A DNA stretch of 64,000 nt from Anaspis maculata (taxonomy: Eukaryota; Arthropoda; Insecta; Coleoptera; Scraptiidae): NCBI GenBank assembly GCA_949128115.1, contig OX421965.1, positions 59,886,012 through 59,950,011 of the forward strand, given 5' to 3'. Under the pieces are notes generated by a model. It was not told where the DNA came from and ran no database searches. It saw only the letters and a program-made list of their open reading frames with translations. Below are positions 12,086-21,800 of the stretch, piece by piece; position 1 is the stretch's first letter, and each line of letters starts with the position of its first letter. The position numbers and the translations under genes are program-made.

Positions 12086-13545
12086 GTTTATTACAATCTG
12101 TTTGATTTGTAATAGAGACATGAAATTTGGTATGAGTGGTCTTCATTTCTTCATGGTCTTCTTCCCAAATGTAAACATGACGCCTCGCCATATTTTGGTT
12201 AGGGGGGGCTAAGGACCCCCTTAAAAATTTGAAGTCTCAGAAACTCTCACAAACCACCGGTAAATATCGTCACACATTTCAAAAAGTAATCATGGGACTC
12301 TACACCAAACCTTGACAAGAGACACAACAGTTGTCGCCATGTACGCATTGTTCTTCGTGTTAAAAAAAAATTCTTTGGAGTGTCAAAAAAAAACACAGTT
12401 TTTAATGATTTTTTAATCTAAGAAACGGTGAGTTGATCTGCTGTGTATCATTATTCACTAATTTGTATTCGCCGAAGCTATTCATAAAGTCTGTTTTTTG
12501 ATATTGTCATTCTAGGGATGACAGCTCCCGAAGAAATGAGCCAATTCAAGTGTGAAGTTCAATAGCGTTTTTTAATTGTTACCAATCAATATGATCGACA
12601 ATTTATGAATGGATGGATAGCTGGATCTGTTCTGTAACCTAATTTTATATGACTACACGCGGAACCAAACGCAAAAGCGTAGGAAATTTTTTTTTGCGTC
12701 GCTCACCGTCATAAAATTTGTGCCCCTAGGGTGTGTTGAAAATATTTCTATACCGTGTATTCACTCGAACTGAGTGTTTTGAAGTATTTCACGCCTCAAT
12801 CCTCATTCTTCGTGCCTTCTACTTGATAACTGCAGATCGGATTGACGTTTGTCTATACTCTTTAGTCTGTATTTGCTGTTGTTTCGCCAAAATAGCATGA
12901 AATTTGATGCAATTCTAACAGTGATAGGTGGCGGTTGAAAAAAAAAAAAAATTCGGGGCTTTCGCGCATCACTCCTCATCTAGTTATACTCAATGAAATT
13001 ACATATAAAACAGTTAAAGCTATCCACCCAATGATAAATTGTCATTCATATCAATTACATTGAAAAAAACGCTGCTGAACTGAGCACTAGAATTGGCTGG
13101 TTTCATCTGGAATTGTTGCTTCTAGATGTCAATATGAAGAAATGGACTTCATCAATGACTTCGGCAGATACGAATTAGTGAATAATGATATGCGGAAGAT
13201 AAATTTATTCCTCTATTACATGAAAAAAATATGAAAACACGTTTTTTTTTGACATTCCGAAGAATTTTTTTTTTCATTATGAAGAACAGTGCGTACATGG
13301 TAACAACTGGTGTGTCCCTTGTTGAGATTTAACGTAGAGTCGAATGATTACTTTTTGAGACTGCAACTTCAATTTTCAAGGGGGTCCCCGAGGGGGTACC
13401 CAAGCCCCCCCAACCAAAATATGGCGAGACGCCATGTCTACATTTGAAAAGGGGACCATGAAGATCACTAACACCAAATTTCATGCCTTTATCACAAAAA
13501 GAACAGATTTTATTAAATTTGGTCACTAATCCCCGAACTATACTT
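12086..13545. repeat. Inner inverted repeat of a dispersed family
   Basis: The left arm (about 12086-12500) and right arm (about 13140-13545) are inverted copies. Shared landmarks are GACATGAAATTTGGT, CGCCATATTTTGGTT followed by a run of G, and GAATAATGATA with its inverse. A third, single-armed copy of the same family lies at 17095-17480. No coding function was recognised. Confidence 0.7.
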
Positions 13546-13583
13546 GATTACCACTGGTAATTGCAGATTAAAGCGAGTTACGT

Positions 13584-13588
<5 letters not shown>

Positions 13589-13616
<28 letters not shown>

Positions 13617-13949
13617 AATGTTTTACGACGCATTAACTACGAGGTTATTAGCGTCGACGGGACATTCAGTGGGTTTTTGGTACACGTTTTTAATTATACT
13701 TGAATTGCCTACTGTTAACTATGTGAGGCCTCAGTACTCTGATAGCACTCAACTCTGTAGTCAGAAATCCATTTTTTCTGTAACCGCTGTAGTCAGACAG
13801 GTGCAGATATGGCATAGTAAGGTCGGAACAATTTTTGGAACAATCGGACAACACAAAATATCCATGGACGAGGCGGGATTCGAACCCGCGCGGTAGATCA
13901 CGACTGGCTTGGCGCGGCAACACCAAAACCACTCGGCCACCGCCGCTCC
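13589..13949 (-). mobile_element. tRNA-derived SINE with poly(A) tail and target duplication
   Basis: Read on the minus strand, the element has a tRNA-like head. A box A match (TGGCCGAGTGG, 13929-13939) and a perfect box B (GGTTCGAATCC, 13876-13886) are the internal RNA polymerase III promoter. A body of about 270 bp follows and ends in a long A run (the T run at about 13585-13614 on the plus strand). The sequence GTTACGTGTTTT flanks both ends (13577-13588 and 13950-13961), a target duplication of about 12 bp. The acceptor stem does not pair, so it is not a functional tRNA gene. It resembles a class II (Leu/Ser-type) tRNA head, but the source tRNA is uncertain. Confidence 0.85.
13876..13939 (-). 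promoter_or_regulatory. Pol III internal promoter (boxes A and B) of the SINE
   Basis: Box A at 13929-13939 and box B at 13876-13886, about 43 bp apart, are in the order and orientation expected for minus-strand transcription toward the A tail. Confidence 0.75.
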
Positions 13950-14483
13950 GTTACGTGTTTTCTTTTGCGGGAAATAGGATTTCAACGGTTCAGATGACGT
14001 TCTGGTCATGCCCTGGAGCATATACCAACAGCTCTGAACTAACAATATAGCTCTAATGTGACAAAAGCGAGGATGCAATTTTCGACTTGTTGCAGCAAAC
14101 ATGATATGCTTTGACAGCGCCGCAAGAAAAATGCTCAAATAGGATTTTCGGGGATTTTAAGTACATGGTAGAGGATGAAATTCTGAATCGATAACAGCTT
14201 TAAAATTTCATGAAATAATTTTTTCAACCCCAAAACCTATCTTTACTGCACTATATACCTACTGTACCATCTCCTAAAATATTGACAAAAAAGTGTAACA
14301 CTCTGTATACACACAGAGAGCCATCACCCTCGAAATCATTTCAATCGTCTAGGGGGACCACAATTCTCAAAACAGATATATTATTCGTCGTCTTATTTTT
14401 TCCTGCGCGTTCACAATACAATTTCTCTTTCATGTTGGTGGGGACCGGGAAAGTAAAATTTGTGTATTTATACTGTATAGATA

Positions 14484-15084
14484 TTATTTTATTACGAGTG
14501 AACCGAAACTTGCTCTTTTACTCTCCAAACACTCAAGGACAGCATTCCGCGTGCATTTCTTCTTGGCCGCATCGAAAGCATATCCTCTCGGACATGCCAC
14601 CGGCAACGGTTTTGCATGCTTCTTTGAACAAACGTAAAACTTCTCGCAGTTGTTTGGGTTGACGAAACTGCCGCGGCTCCTGCACAGGAAAATCTTTCCC
14701 GATTTCGTTCCGCTATTCCCGAATTTCTTTACTCTGCTGCAACCGGAACATTTGACACAGTCACATTTGGGACAGCATCTCTTGTCGACGTAAGCGGGAA
14801 CTATCTTTCGGGATTCCCTGTTGAATTTCATGTTGCGCTTCAGCAGTTTGATCATGAAGTCCTTGCCGCGATAGTTTCGTATCTTCTGCACGAATGGATG
14901 GAACATGGTTCTGACGGAATTGTCGTGGCTCGACAGCGCATTGAATTTTCCGAGCGCGACATTGGAATTTGGAAAGAAAACTTGCAATGTTAGGATTAAA
15001 AACAGCAACGCCTGCAAATATAGGAGATTTCAGGCTACAATGGGTCTGAGCGTCTTACCGTAATCCCACTTGAAATATCCACAT
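14484..15084 (-). CDS. Secreted single-CBM14 chitin-binding protein, 180 aa
   Basis: The main exon is 14484-15011. It begins after a good acceptor (TATATTTGCAG) in phase 0 with a hydrophobic stretch. The best first exon is 15070-15084, giving MWIFQALLFLILTLQVFF as the signal peptide start; its donor (GTGGGA) is weak and the implied 58-bp intron matches the others in the cluster. After a basic region, a short cysteine-rich stretch (CCPKCDCVKCSGC) precedes one C-terminal CBM14 (Peritrophin-A) domain with six cysteines and the typical aromatic pair (FYVC). CBM14 domains bind chitin outside cells (known). The position near two mucins suggests a matrix or cuticle role (inference). AATAAA overlaps the last codons and stop (14488-14493). 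Exon 1 is the uncertain part. Confidence 0.8.
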
Positions 15085-15425
15085 ATATTGCTCATCAGTT
15101 AAAGTCTACATTGTCATTGCGACAGATTTTTGAGTGAAAGGGTACACGACACACGCTCAACGTTTCAAAAGACATTTCATATTACATTAGGGGTGCGTTC
15201 GTTTGTATGGCTGCAGCAGTTACTGTGCAAACGAATTCACCCTAGATGAATAGGCACTTTGGTAGAATAAATATAGGTATATATTCATTTACAGTACCTG
15301 ATTACTAATTATACCCATTTTTCAAACATTTCTGGACAAACCGACTCCCCAATGTTTTGTTGACGATTGGCATTTCTTGATATTTTGCACTTCCAACATA
15401 TAACAATAATAATGGTAATAATAAT
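15085..15425. other. Upstream region of the 180-aa gene, no feature recognised
   Basis: I see no convincing TATA-Inr pair. The AT-rich trinucleotide stretch at 15405-15425 is the flank of the LTR element. Confidence 0.3.
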
Positions 15426-15714
15426 TGTTGTGTCGTGATTCACGGTCAAGGTCAACCACAGCCAAGGGACTGCGTATGCGTCGGGAAATGGAGTGGGAGA
15501 GCCCGGTGACATCCAGCCGCAACAGCCGAGCCGCAGAGAGACGCGCACCTACCACCAACCGATTAACACCTGTAACAACACACGCGTACATATGACCATA
15601 TATTGTAGTTACATCCAGTAATAAACCGCATCTCATGCACCACTGCGTTTGCACTCCACACACCTCGAACAATCACCAGAAAACACCCACAACAGAACAG
15701 TAGGCAATACAACA
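15426..15714 (+). repeat. 5' LTR
   Basis: 289 bp, bounded by the short inverted repeat TGTTG/CAACA. It contains a TATATT stretch at about 15598 and an AATAAA polyadenylation signal at 15619, as expected for promoter and R region of an LTR. Confidence 0.8.
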
Positions 15715-15740
15715 TTGGCGACGAAGATTAAAGCGAAAAT

Positions 15741-16481
15741 TTGAACGAAGCATCTCAAGACAGAACAGTGATCGACAAGATGGCGGCTCTAGCGGCAACA
15801 CCCGTGGAACCGTTTAACTTCGAACAGGAACCAACAAGCATGGGTGTGAGATGGGAAAGATGGTTGAACAGATTTGAAAATTACACAGCGGCCCTGGATA
15901 TAAAAGATGAAAACAGAAAGAAAGCTATTCTTCTACATTATGGTGGTGAGCAGATTTATGACCTTTATGATTCGCTTCCAGAAATACCAGCAGCAGACCC
16001 GCCAATTTCCGTTTACGAAACTGCCAAATTGAAGCTCCAGCAATATTTCAAAGCTCGCACGAACAAAAATTTCGAAGTATACAACTTCAGGCAAGCGAGG
16101 CAGGAAGAAGGCGAGGCTACCGAGGCGTTTTATTATAGACTGCTAAAGCTGAGCAAAAATTGCGAATTTGTGGACCGAAATGAGGAGGTAAAATCGCAAA
16201 TAATTGAATTTACAGCAAATTCAGCATTGAGAAGATACGGCTTATCCGAGGGCTTATCACAAAATCCATCATTAGAAGACCTATTGCAAAAAGCAAAAAC
16301 GCTCGAAGAAACGGATTATCATCAAAAGAAACTGGAAGAAAAAGAGCAAACGTACAAAATGTCCAGAGCCCAAAAAACATCTAGGTATGACCCGCATAAA
16401 ACATCCCGTTATCAAGTTGGAAAACAGAGGCCTGAAAGAACAATGGAAAATTCAACACGCAACTCCAAGATTTTTTGCTAA
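15741..16481 (+). CDS. Gag-like protein of the Ty3/Gypsy element, 246 aa
   Basis: An intact ORF starts just downstream of the LTR. It has the features of insect Gypsy Gag: a WERWLNRFENY core typical of the capsid N-terminal part, a predicted helical middle with YFKARTNKNFEVYNFRQARQ, then a basic tail rich in K/R. No zinc knuckle (CCHC) is seen; the reading frame ends where the internal deletion joins integrase sequence, so the nucleocapsid part is lost. The preferred start could also be the internal Met at 15780 (MAAL). It would form retroelement particles in the cytoplasm in an intact element; here it is a truncated remnant. Confidence 0.75.
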   Translation: MNEASQDRTVIDKMAALAATPVEPFNFEQEPTSMGVRWERWLNRFENYTAALDIKDENRKKAILLHYGGEQIYDLYDSLPEIPAADPPISVYETAKLKLQQYFKARTNKNFEVYNFRQARQEEGEATEAFYYRLLKLSKNCEFVDRNEEVKSQIIEFTANSALRRYGLSEGLSQNPSLEDLLQKAKTLEETDYHQKKLEEKEQTYKMSRAQKTSRYDPHKTSRYQVGKQRPERTMENSTRNSKIFC

Positions 16482-16831
16482 GCTACAGAAGCTCCCCTCA
16501 TGCAACAACATTCCAAACACCATTCGAACGTATGTTCAATAGGTATATTCGAACATTATTCCCAGAATTGGATCAAGACATACATCAAAAAGAAGACAGA
16601 GATGAGGAGGAACGGAAAAGGAAAAACCTAAAGGAAGATGAAAAGAGGAAATGTAAAAGACACGACTTCATGATAGACGACAAGGTCCTGTGTAAACAAG
16701 AGAAATTCCGCACTCTCGTGCCGTATTATGACCCGCAGCCGTATACGATTGTTGATATAATTGGAACAAAAGCATTGCCAGAAGAGGAGAGAAGACCATA
16801 TCCCGAAATTCATCGTTCTTCAAAAGCATGA
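16463..16831 (+). pseudogene. Integrase C-terminal remnant of the Ty3/Gypsy element
   Basis: The frame reads FLLSYRSSPHATTFQTPFE, the conserved segment at the end of the Gypsy integrase catalytic region, followed by an acidic/basic linker and a KVLCKQEKFRTLVPYYDPQPY block resembling the C-terminal integrase module. It is joined out of frame to gag at about 16463-16480 by a deletion, so it has no start of its own. The catalytic D,D,E residues are absent. Confidence 0.75.
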
Positions 16832-16833
16832 AG

Positions 16834-16932
16834 CAGTAAGAAACCGCATCTCATACATAACTGCTTTTGCACTCGACACACCTCGAACAATCACCAGAAA
16901 ACACCCACAACAGAACAGTAGGCAATACAACA
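16834..16932 (+). repeat. Truncated 3' LTR
   Basis: 99 bp matching the 3' third of the left LTR (CAGTAA start, CAACA end) with a handful of differences. The missing 5' part (about 190 bp) was lost with the internal deletion. Confidence 0.8.
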
Positions 16933-17094
16933 ATAATATACAAAGCAGTTTTCATGTCAATAGGTTGCTTGACAAGACCTTCCGATCTGTAGCTGCCTTA
17001 ATCGCGTTGAATATGAAAATTACTGTTACACCTCGAAATCTAGATCCTAAAGTCCCCAGGGCCCCAATTATCATAATTTTTTATTGTACTTAAA

Positions 17095-17480
17095 CTTTAC
17101 ATTAGTCTGGGGGTTAATGACCAAATTTGATATGATCTCTTCGTTTTGTGATAAAGACATGAAATTTGGTTCAAGTGGTCTTCACCGAGGTATTCATGGT
17201 CCTATTTTCAAATGTAGACGTGGTACCACGTCGAATTTTCAAACTGAAACTATGACTACACGCCAAGTTTCAACTCAGTCGAATCAACGGCTCGACAGTT
17301 ATCGTGAGAGATTATAGACATACGTACATACAGACAGACGTCACTGTCAAAATGGTCTGATCGTCTTGGGGGACCTCAAAACGGATATATCCGTCGTTAT
17401 CTAATTTTTTTGCACGATCACAATGCTTTCTCTCAGATCAGTGGAGGGGGAGGGGGAGGGGTCGGAAAAGTAAAAAAAAC
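17095..17480. repeat. Dispersed repeat copy related to the 12.1/13.5 kb arms
   Basis: It shares TGATAAAGACATGAAATTTGG and the surrounding 150 bp with the inverted arms at 12.1 and 13.5 kb, and ends in a CATACAGACAGACG tract. No coding function was recognised. Confidence 0.6.
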
Positions 17481-17883
17481 CTGAAAATCATAGTGAATTT
17501 TTGTCGTGTATGGGTTTCTCGATTGTTTTTCAACCGAATTCAAGTAAGTATGTAACTCTGATCAGAGTAGTTCACTGCAAACTCACCAGGCAAGAGAAAA
17601 AATGGTTACAAATCACAGGTTGGTTCCAAACTGAATTTTTAGCTCTCTGGTTTTTTGTTTTTAGAAGTGTTTTTCGAACATTCAAACTAAAGTATCTCAG
17701 AAACGAAATATCTAACCAAAACTTTGTTAACTTGAGTTTTTGCTCTAAACTGAACGAAGAAAATAAAAGAAAATAAGAAAAAGAAGAACGAAGAAAATAA
17801 GATGTAGAAAATAGTGGCGGATAAACCCCCCTCCCCCCTCCCCCTTCACTACGCCACTGCATCGGAGCTGGGAAAAATTATTA

Positions 17884-18049
17884 AGGTGCGTTCAGTCAGC
17901 TTATTTAGCCGCAAGTTTTAATTTCAGTCGCAAGCGCAGAAACGCCCATTGGCTCTTATGAACCAGCCTCCTCAGAACAGCCAATGAGCGATGCAGCGCT
18001 TACGACTAAAATTAAAACTTGCGGCTAAATAAGCTGACTGAACGCACCT
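17884..18049. mobile_element. PIF/Harbinger-type MITE with TTA duplication
   Basis: A 166-bp hairpin with near-perfect inverted arms of about 60 bp starting AGGTGCGTTCAGTCAGCTTA. It is flanked on both sides by TTA (17881-17883 and 18050-18052). A 3-bp TTA/TWA duplication is the hallmark of PIF/Harbinger elements (known). Related copies lie at 58387-58622 and, split by another insertion, near 52932 and 55970. Confidence 0.85.
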
Positions 18050-18052
18050 TTA

Positions 18053-18703
18053 TTAGTGGATAGTGGATTATAGGCCTGTACCAAGAAAACATGTGAGCCA
18101 AACTTTGAGAGAATCCCTTCCAGCGGTTCAAGAATTATTGCGAAAAACCGATTTTTAAAGTCCAACTTTGAAGGCCTGTATCTTTGTTATTATGCATTTT
18201 AGACAGAAAAGTCTATTTGGTTCTTGAACTTTTTCCGACAATCTCTCAAAATTTTCGTAGTGTTTTCCACTTGAAAATTCAAAACTGGCCTGGCTTATCG
18301 AAACTGGTCTTAAATGATGGAGCTGAAAATGAAGCCTCAATTGACGATTTTTACTACAAGATTATTTAGAAATATTCAGCTTGGAGGTTCTTTCGGAAAA
18401 TTTCATTTTCCCGGAAAATTTTTCAATTTTATGTTTTTTATTAGTTTATTAGTTTTTATTATGGAAAATGCTTCAAATTTGTTTCCATCCATATCTCAAA
18501 TTTCAACTTCTCACCCGAAGGGACGTCTCATACAAAAATTTCCATCCGTTCCTTATTGCTACTCGTCGGTCAAGTTTTGGGATGATACCACCGATTTTTT
18601 TGATTCTCTATCATCTCCTGAAGTTTGAAAGTTTACCCCGGGAACACCCGAGATCGTTGGGAACACCTGTATGAGTGATAATAACAATAATAACAATAAA
18701 GTC
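18053..18703. other. Intergenic between MITE and mucin A 3' end
   Basis: I recognise no gene or defined repeat. Short ORFs overlap on both strands without protein features. Confidence 0.3.
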
Positions 18704-18709
18704 TTTATT
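18704..18709 (-). terminator. Poly(A) signal of mucin A
   Basis: AATAAA on the minus strand, about 115 bp downstream of the TGA stop at 18824. Confidence 0.6.
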
Positions 18710-18823
18710 TGGCGGAGTTGAGTGATGCTACTCTAACACTCAATCCTGAATAAATATACAAGTATCTAAATAATGAAGAAAATCAAAAAGTAGGTGATCA
18801 ATTTCCTTTCATTTCTATTTGGC

Positions 18824-21800
18824 TCAAGTTCGACAGGCACATTTGTAATCTACGCTGCAAAGGCTGATACTTGGATCAAAATATGAAGTCTCAGGGCAAT
18901 AATACTTGGATTGGATGAAGGTTCCATTTCTAAGTGCTGAACACAGGTAGTAACTTTCACACGTAACATCCATCGCATTCGGAAATCTTCCTCTAGTTAA
19001 GCAAGAAAAGTCATCAACAGTTGGAGCAGTGCAAGGATCAAAAGTGGTGGTGCCCATGGTGGTCGTGATGACTGCAGAAGTTGTAGTCGGCAGACAGTAA
19101 GGGCATCTGTAGGACAAGCTACAGATTTTAGCAACTGGATCGAAAACGGAATTTTGAGGGCAGGTGTATGGAGTTTTTATGAAGGTTCCGTTGCGTAACA
19201 TGGAACATACGAAGTATTGCTTGCATGCACTATCAGCGGAATTAACAAATCTGCCTTTCGCAGTACAAATGAACTCGTCATTTCCATTGTTCACGATGCA
19301 TGATTCGGTGGTAGTTTTTGGAGTGGTTGGCGAATTTGTTGTGGACTCAGCGTCAGAAGAACCACTGGATAATGATGTTGTAGTTGTGCTTGATTCCAAA
19401 GTAGTCGACGCGGTAGACGACGGCGAAACGGTAGTTTCTGTCGTAGCTTCCGTGAAGCTTGTGGATTCGCTTGCACCTGGAGTTGACCAATCTACAAAGA
19501 TCATAATAAGTGGCCATGATGATTATACCTGACTGGTTTTATTTAACGTACCTGTAGTTGAAGATAATTCAACGGTAGATGCAGATGATTGTGAGGTCGT
19601 CTCACTTGGTGTAATAGTGTTCAAGTCAGATGTGGAAGCCTCAGTTGTCGTGCTTCTTATGATAGAGCTACCTGTAGCTTCAGAAGATTCTGTAGAAACA
19701 GAGGAGTCTGCAGTACTTGCAGACGTCGGCTCCAAAGTCGAGGCATCGGTAGCAGTCGAAGTTTCGGCCGAGGTTGAAACTGTTGAGGATTGAACATTTG
19801 TTGTAGATGCTTCTGGTGTTCCAGCCGTAGTATCTGAACTCGAGCGGTCAGTGGTTGTGGATGAATCAGCTGCTGTTGTAGACGGTGCCTGTGTTGATTC
19901 AGTTGTAAACTCTGATGTGTTGCCAGCAGAAGCCGTGGAGGATTCAGCCGGGGTTGTAGACGATACTGGTGTTTTTTCAGTTGTCGATTTCGATGTTGAA
20001 CTATTTGCATCTGTAGAAGATTCCATAGTGGTTGTGGACGGTTCCGAGGTGGTTTCAGTAGCTGTAGAGGATTCGGCGGTTGTTGAAGATGGCTCTGTAG
20101 TGAACTCGGTAGTCGGAACAGACGTCACACCGTCTATAGCTGTGGAAGATTCGACAGTTGTTGTCGCTGGTTCTGCTGTAGTTTCAGTCGTTGGCTCAAA
20201 TGACGAAAAATCGGTACTTGCAGTTGTTTTGGCAGTTGTCGTCGATGATTCTGGTGAGGTTTCGGTAGAAGATTGGATCGTTGTTGTAGTTGGTTCTGGT
20301 GTTGTTATAGTTGTCGACTCCGAAGTTGAAGTTGAGCTTTCAGTACCTGCAGTGGTTTCGGCAGATGTGGATGGTTCTGTTGAGGATTCAGTAGTCGATT
20401 GCAATGTTGAGCTTTCGGTTTCGGTAGAGGATTCGATCGTTGTTGTAGTTTGTTCTTGTGTTGTAACAGTTGTCGATTGCAGTGTTGAGCTTCCGGTTTC
20501 GGTAGAGGATTTTATCGTTGATGTGGTTGGTTCTGGTGTTGTTTCACTTGTTGACTCCGATGTTGAACTATCGGTACTTGTAGCAGCTGTTTTGGCCGTT
20601 GTCGTCGATGGTTCTGAGGAGGTTTCAGTAGTCGATTGCAATGTTGAGCTGCCAGTTTCGGTAGAGGATTCGATCGTTGTTGTAGTTGGTTCCGGTGTTG
20701 TTTCACTTGTCGACTCCGGAGTTGAACTACCCGTACTTGTAGCAGATGTTTTGGCCGTTGTCATCGATGGTTCTGGGGTTGTTTCAGTAGTCGATTGCAA
20801 AGTTGAGCTGCCGGTTTCGGTAGAGGATCCGATCGTTGTTGTAGTTGGTTCTGGTGTTGTTATAGTTGTCGACTCCGAAGTTGAACTATCGGTACTTGCA
20901 GCAGCTGTTTTGGCCGTTGTCGTCGATGGTTCTGGGGAGGTTTCAGTAGTCGATTGCAATGTTGAGCTGCCGGTTTCGGTAGATGATTCGATTGTTGTTG
21001 TAGTTGGTTCTGGTGTTGTTTCACTTGTTGACTCCGAAGTTGAACTATCGGTACTTGTAGCAGCTGTTTTGGCCGTTGTCGTCGATGGTTCTGGGGTTGT
21101 TTCAGTAGTCGATTGCAATGTTGAACTTCCGGTTTCGGTAGAAGATTCGATCGTTGTTGTAGTTGGTTCTGGTGTTGTAACAGTTGTCGATTGCAATGTT
21201 GAGCTTCCGGTTTCGGTAGAGGATTTGATCGTTGTGGTTGGTTCCGGTGTTGTTTCACTTGTCGACTCCGAAGTTGAACTATCGATACTTGTGGCAGCTG
21301 TTTTCGCCGTTGTCGTAGATGGTTCTGGGGAGGTTTCAGTAGTCGATTGCAATGTTGAGCTGCCGGTTTCGGTGGAGGATTCGATCGTTGTTGTAGTTGG
21401 TTCTGGTGTTGTTTCACTTGTTGACTCCGAAGTTGAACTATCGGTACTTGTAGCAGCTGTTTTGACCGTTGTCGTAGATGGTTCTGGGGTTGTTTCAGTA
21501 GTCGATTGCAGTGTTGAACTTCCGGTTTCGGTAGAGAATTCGATCGTTGTTGTAGTTGGTTCTGGTGTTGTTTCACTTGTCGACTCCGAAGTTGAGCTGT
21601 CAGTACCTGCAGTGGTTTCGGCAGTTGTAGATGGTCCTGTTGAGGAGTCAGTAGTCGATTGCAATGTTGAGCTTCCGGTTTCGGTAGAGGATTCGATCGT
21701 TGTTGTAGTTGGTTCCGGTGTTGTTTCACTTGTCGACTCCGGAGTTGAACTACCCGTACTTGTAGCAGATGTTTTGGCCGTTGTCGTCGATGGTTCTGGG

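Larger units (their letters stand above)
9660..14260. mobile_element. Large composite element with about 300-bp inverted ends
   Basis: The left arm (about 9672-9994) reappears inverted at about 13962-14255. Shared landmarks are ATCGATTCAGAATTTCAT, AATCCCCGAAAATCC, CTTGCGGCGCTGTCAAAG, ATCATGTTTGCTGCAAC and CTGTTGGTATAT. Between the arms lie a 262-bp tandem array (10190-11640), a GGAC microsatellite, a second inverted repeat (about 12086-13545) and a SINE that landed at the inner edge of the right arm. No transposase ORF was recognised in 4.6 kb. It may be a non-autonomous large TIR element or a foldback-type element; the superfamily is unassigned. Confidence 0.65.
15426..16932 (+). mobile_element. 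Internally deleted Ty3/Gypsy LTR retrotransposon
   Basis: The left LTR (15426-15714) begins TGTTG and ends CAACA. A truncated right LTR copy (16834-16932) is nearly identical to 15616-15714. Five-base duplications ATAAT flank the element (15421-15425 and 16933-16937). TGGCGACGAAG follows the left LTR where the primer-binding site is expected. Only a gag-like ORF and the integrase tail remain; protease, reverse transcriptase, RNase H and most of integrase are missing, and the 5' part of the right LTR is deleted. The element is non-autonomous. Confidence 0.85.

Noticed and set aside
13867..13949. A functional tRNA gene on the minus strand
   Set aside because: Box B and box A are good, but the acceptor stem does not pair and the sequence continues into an A-tailed body flanked by a target duplication, so it is a SINE head.
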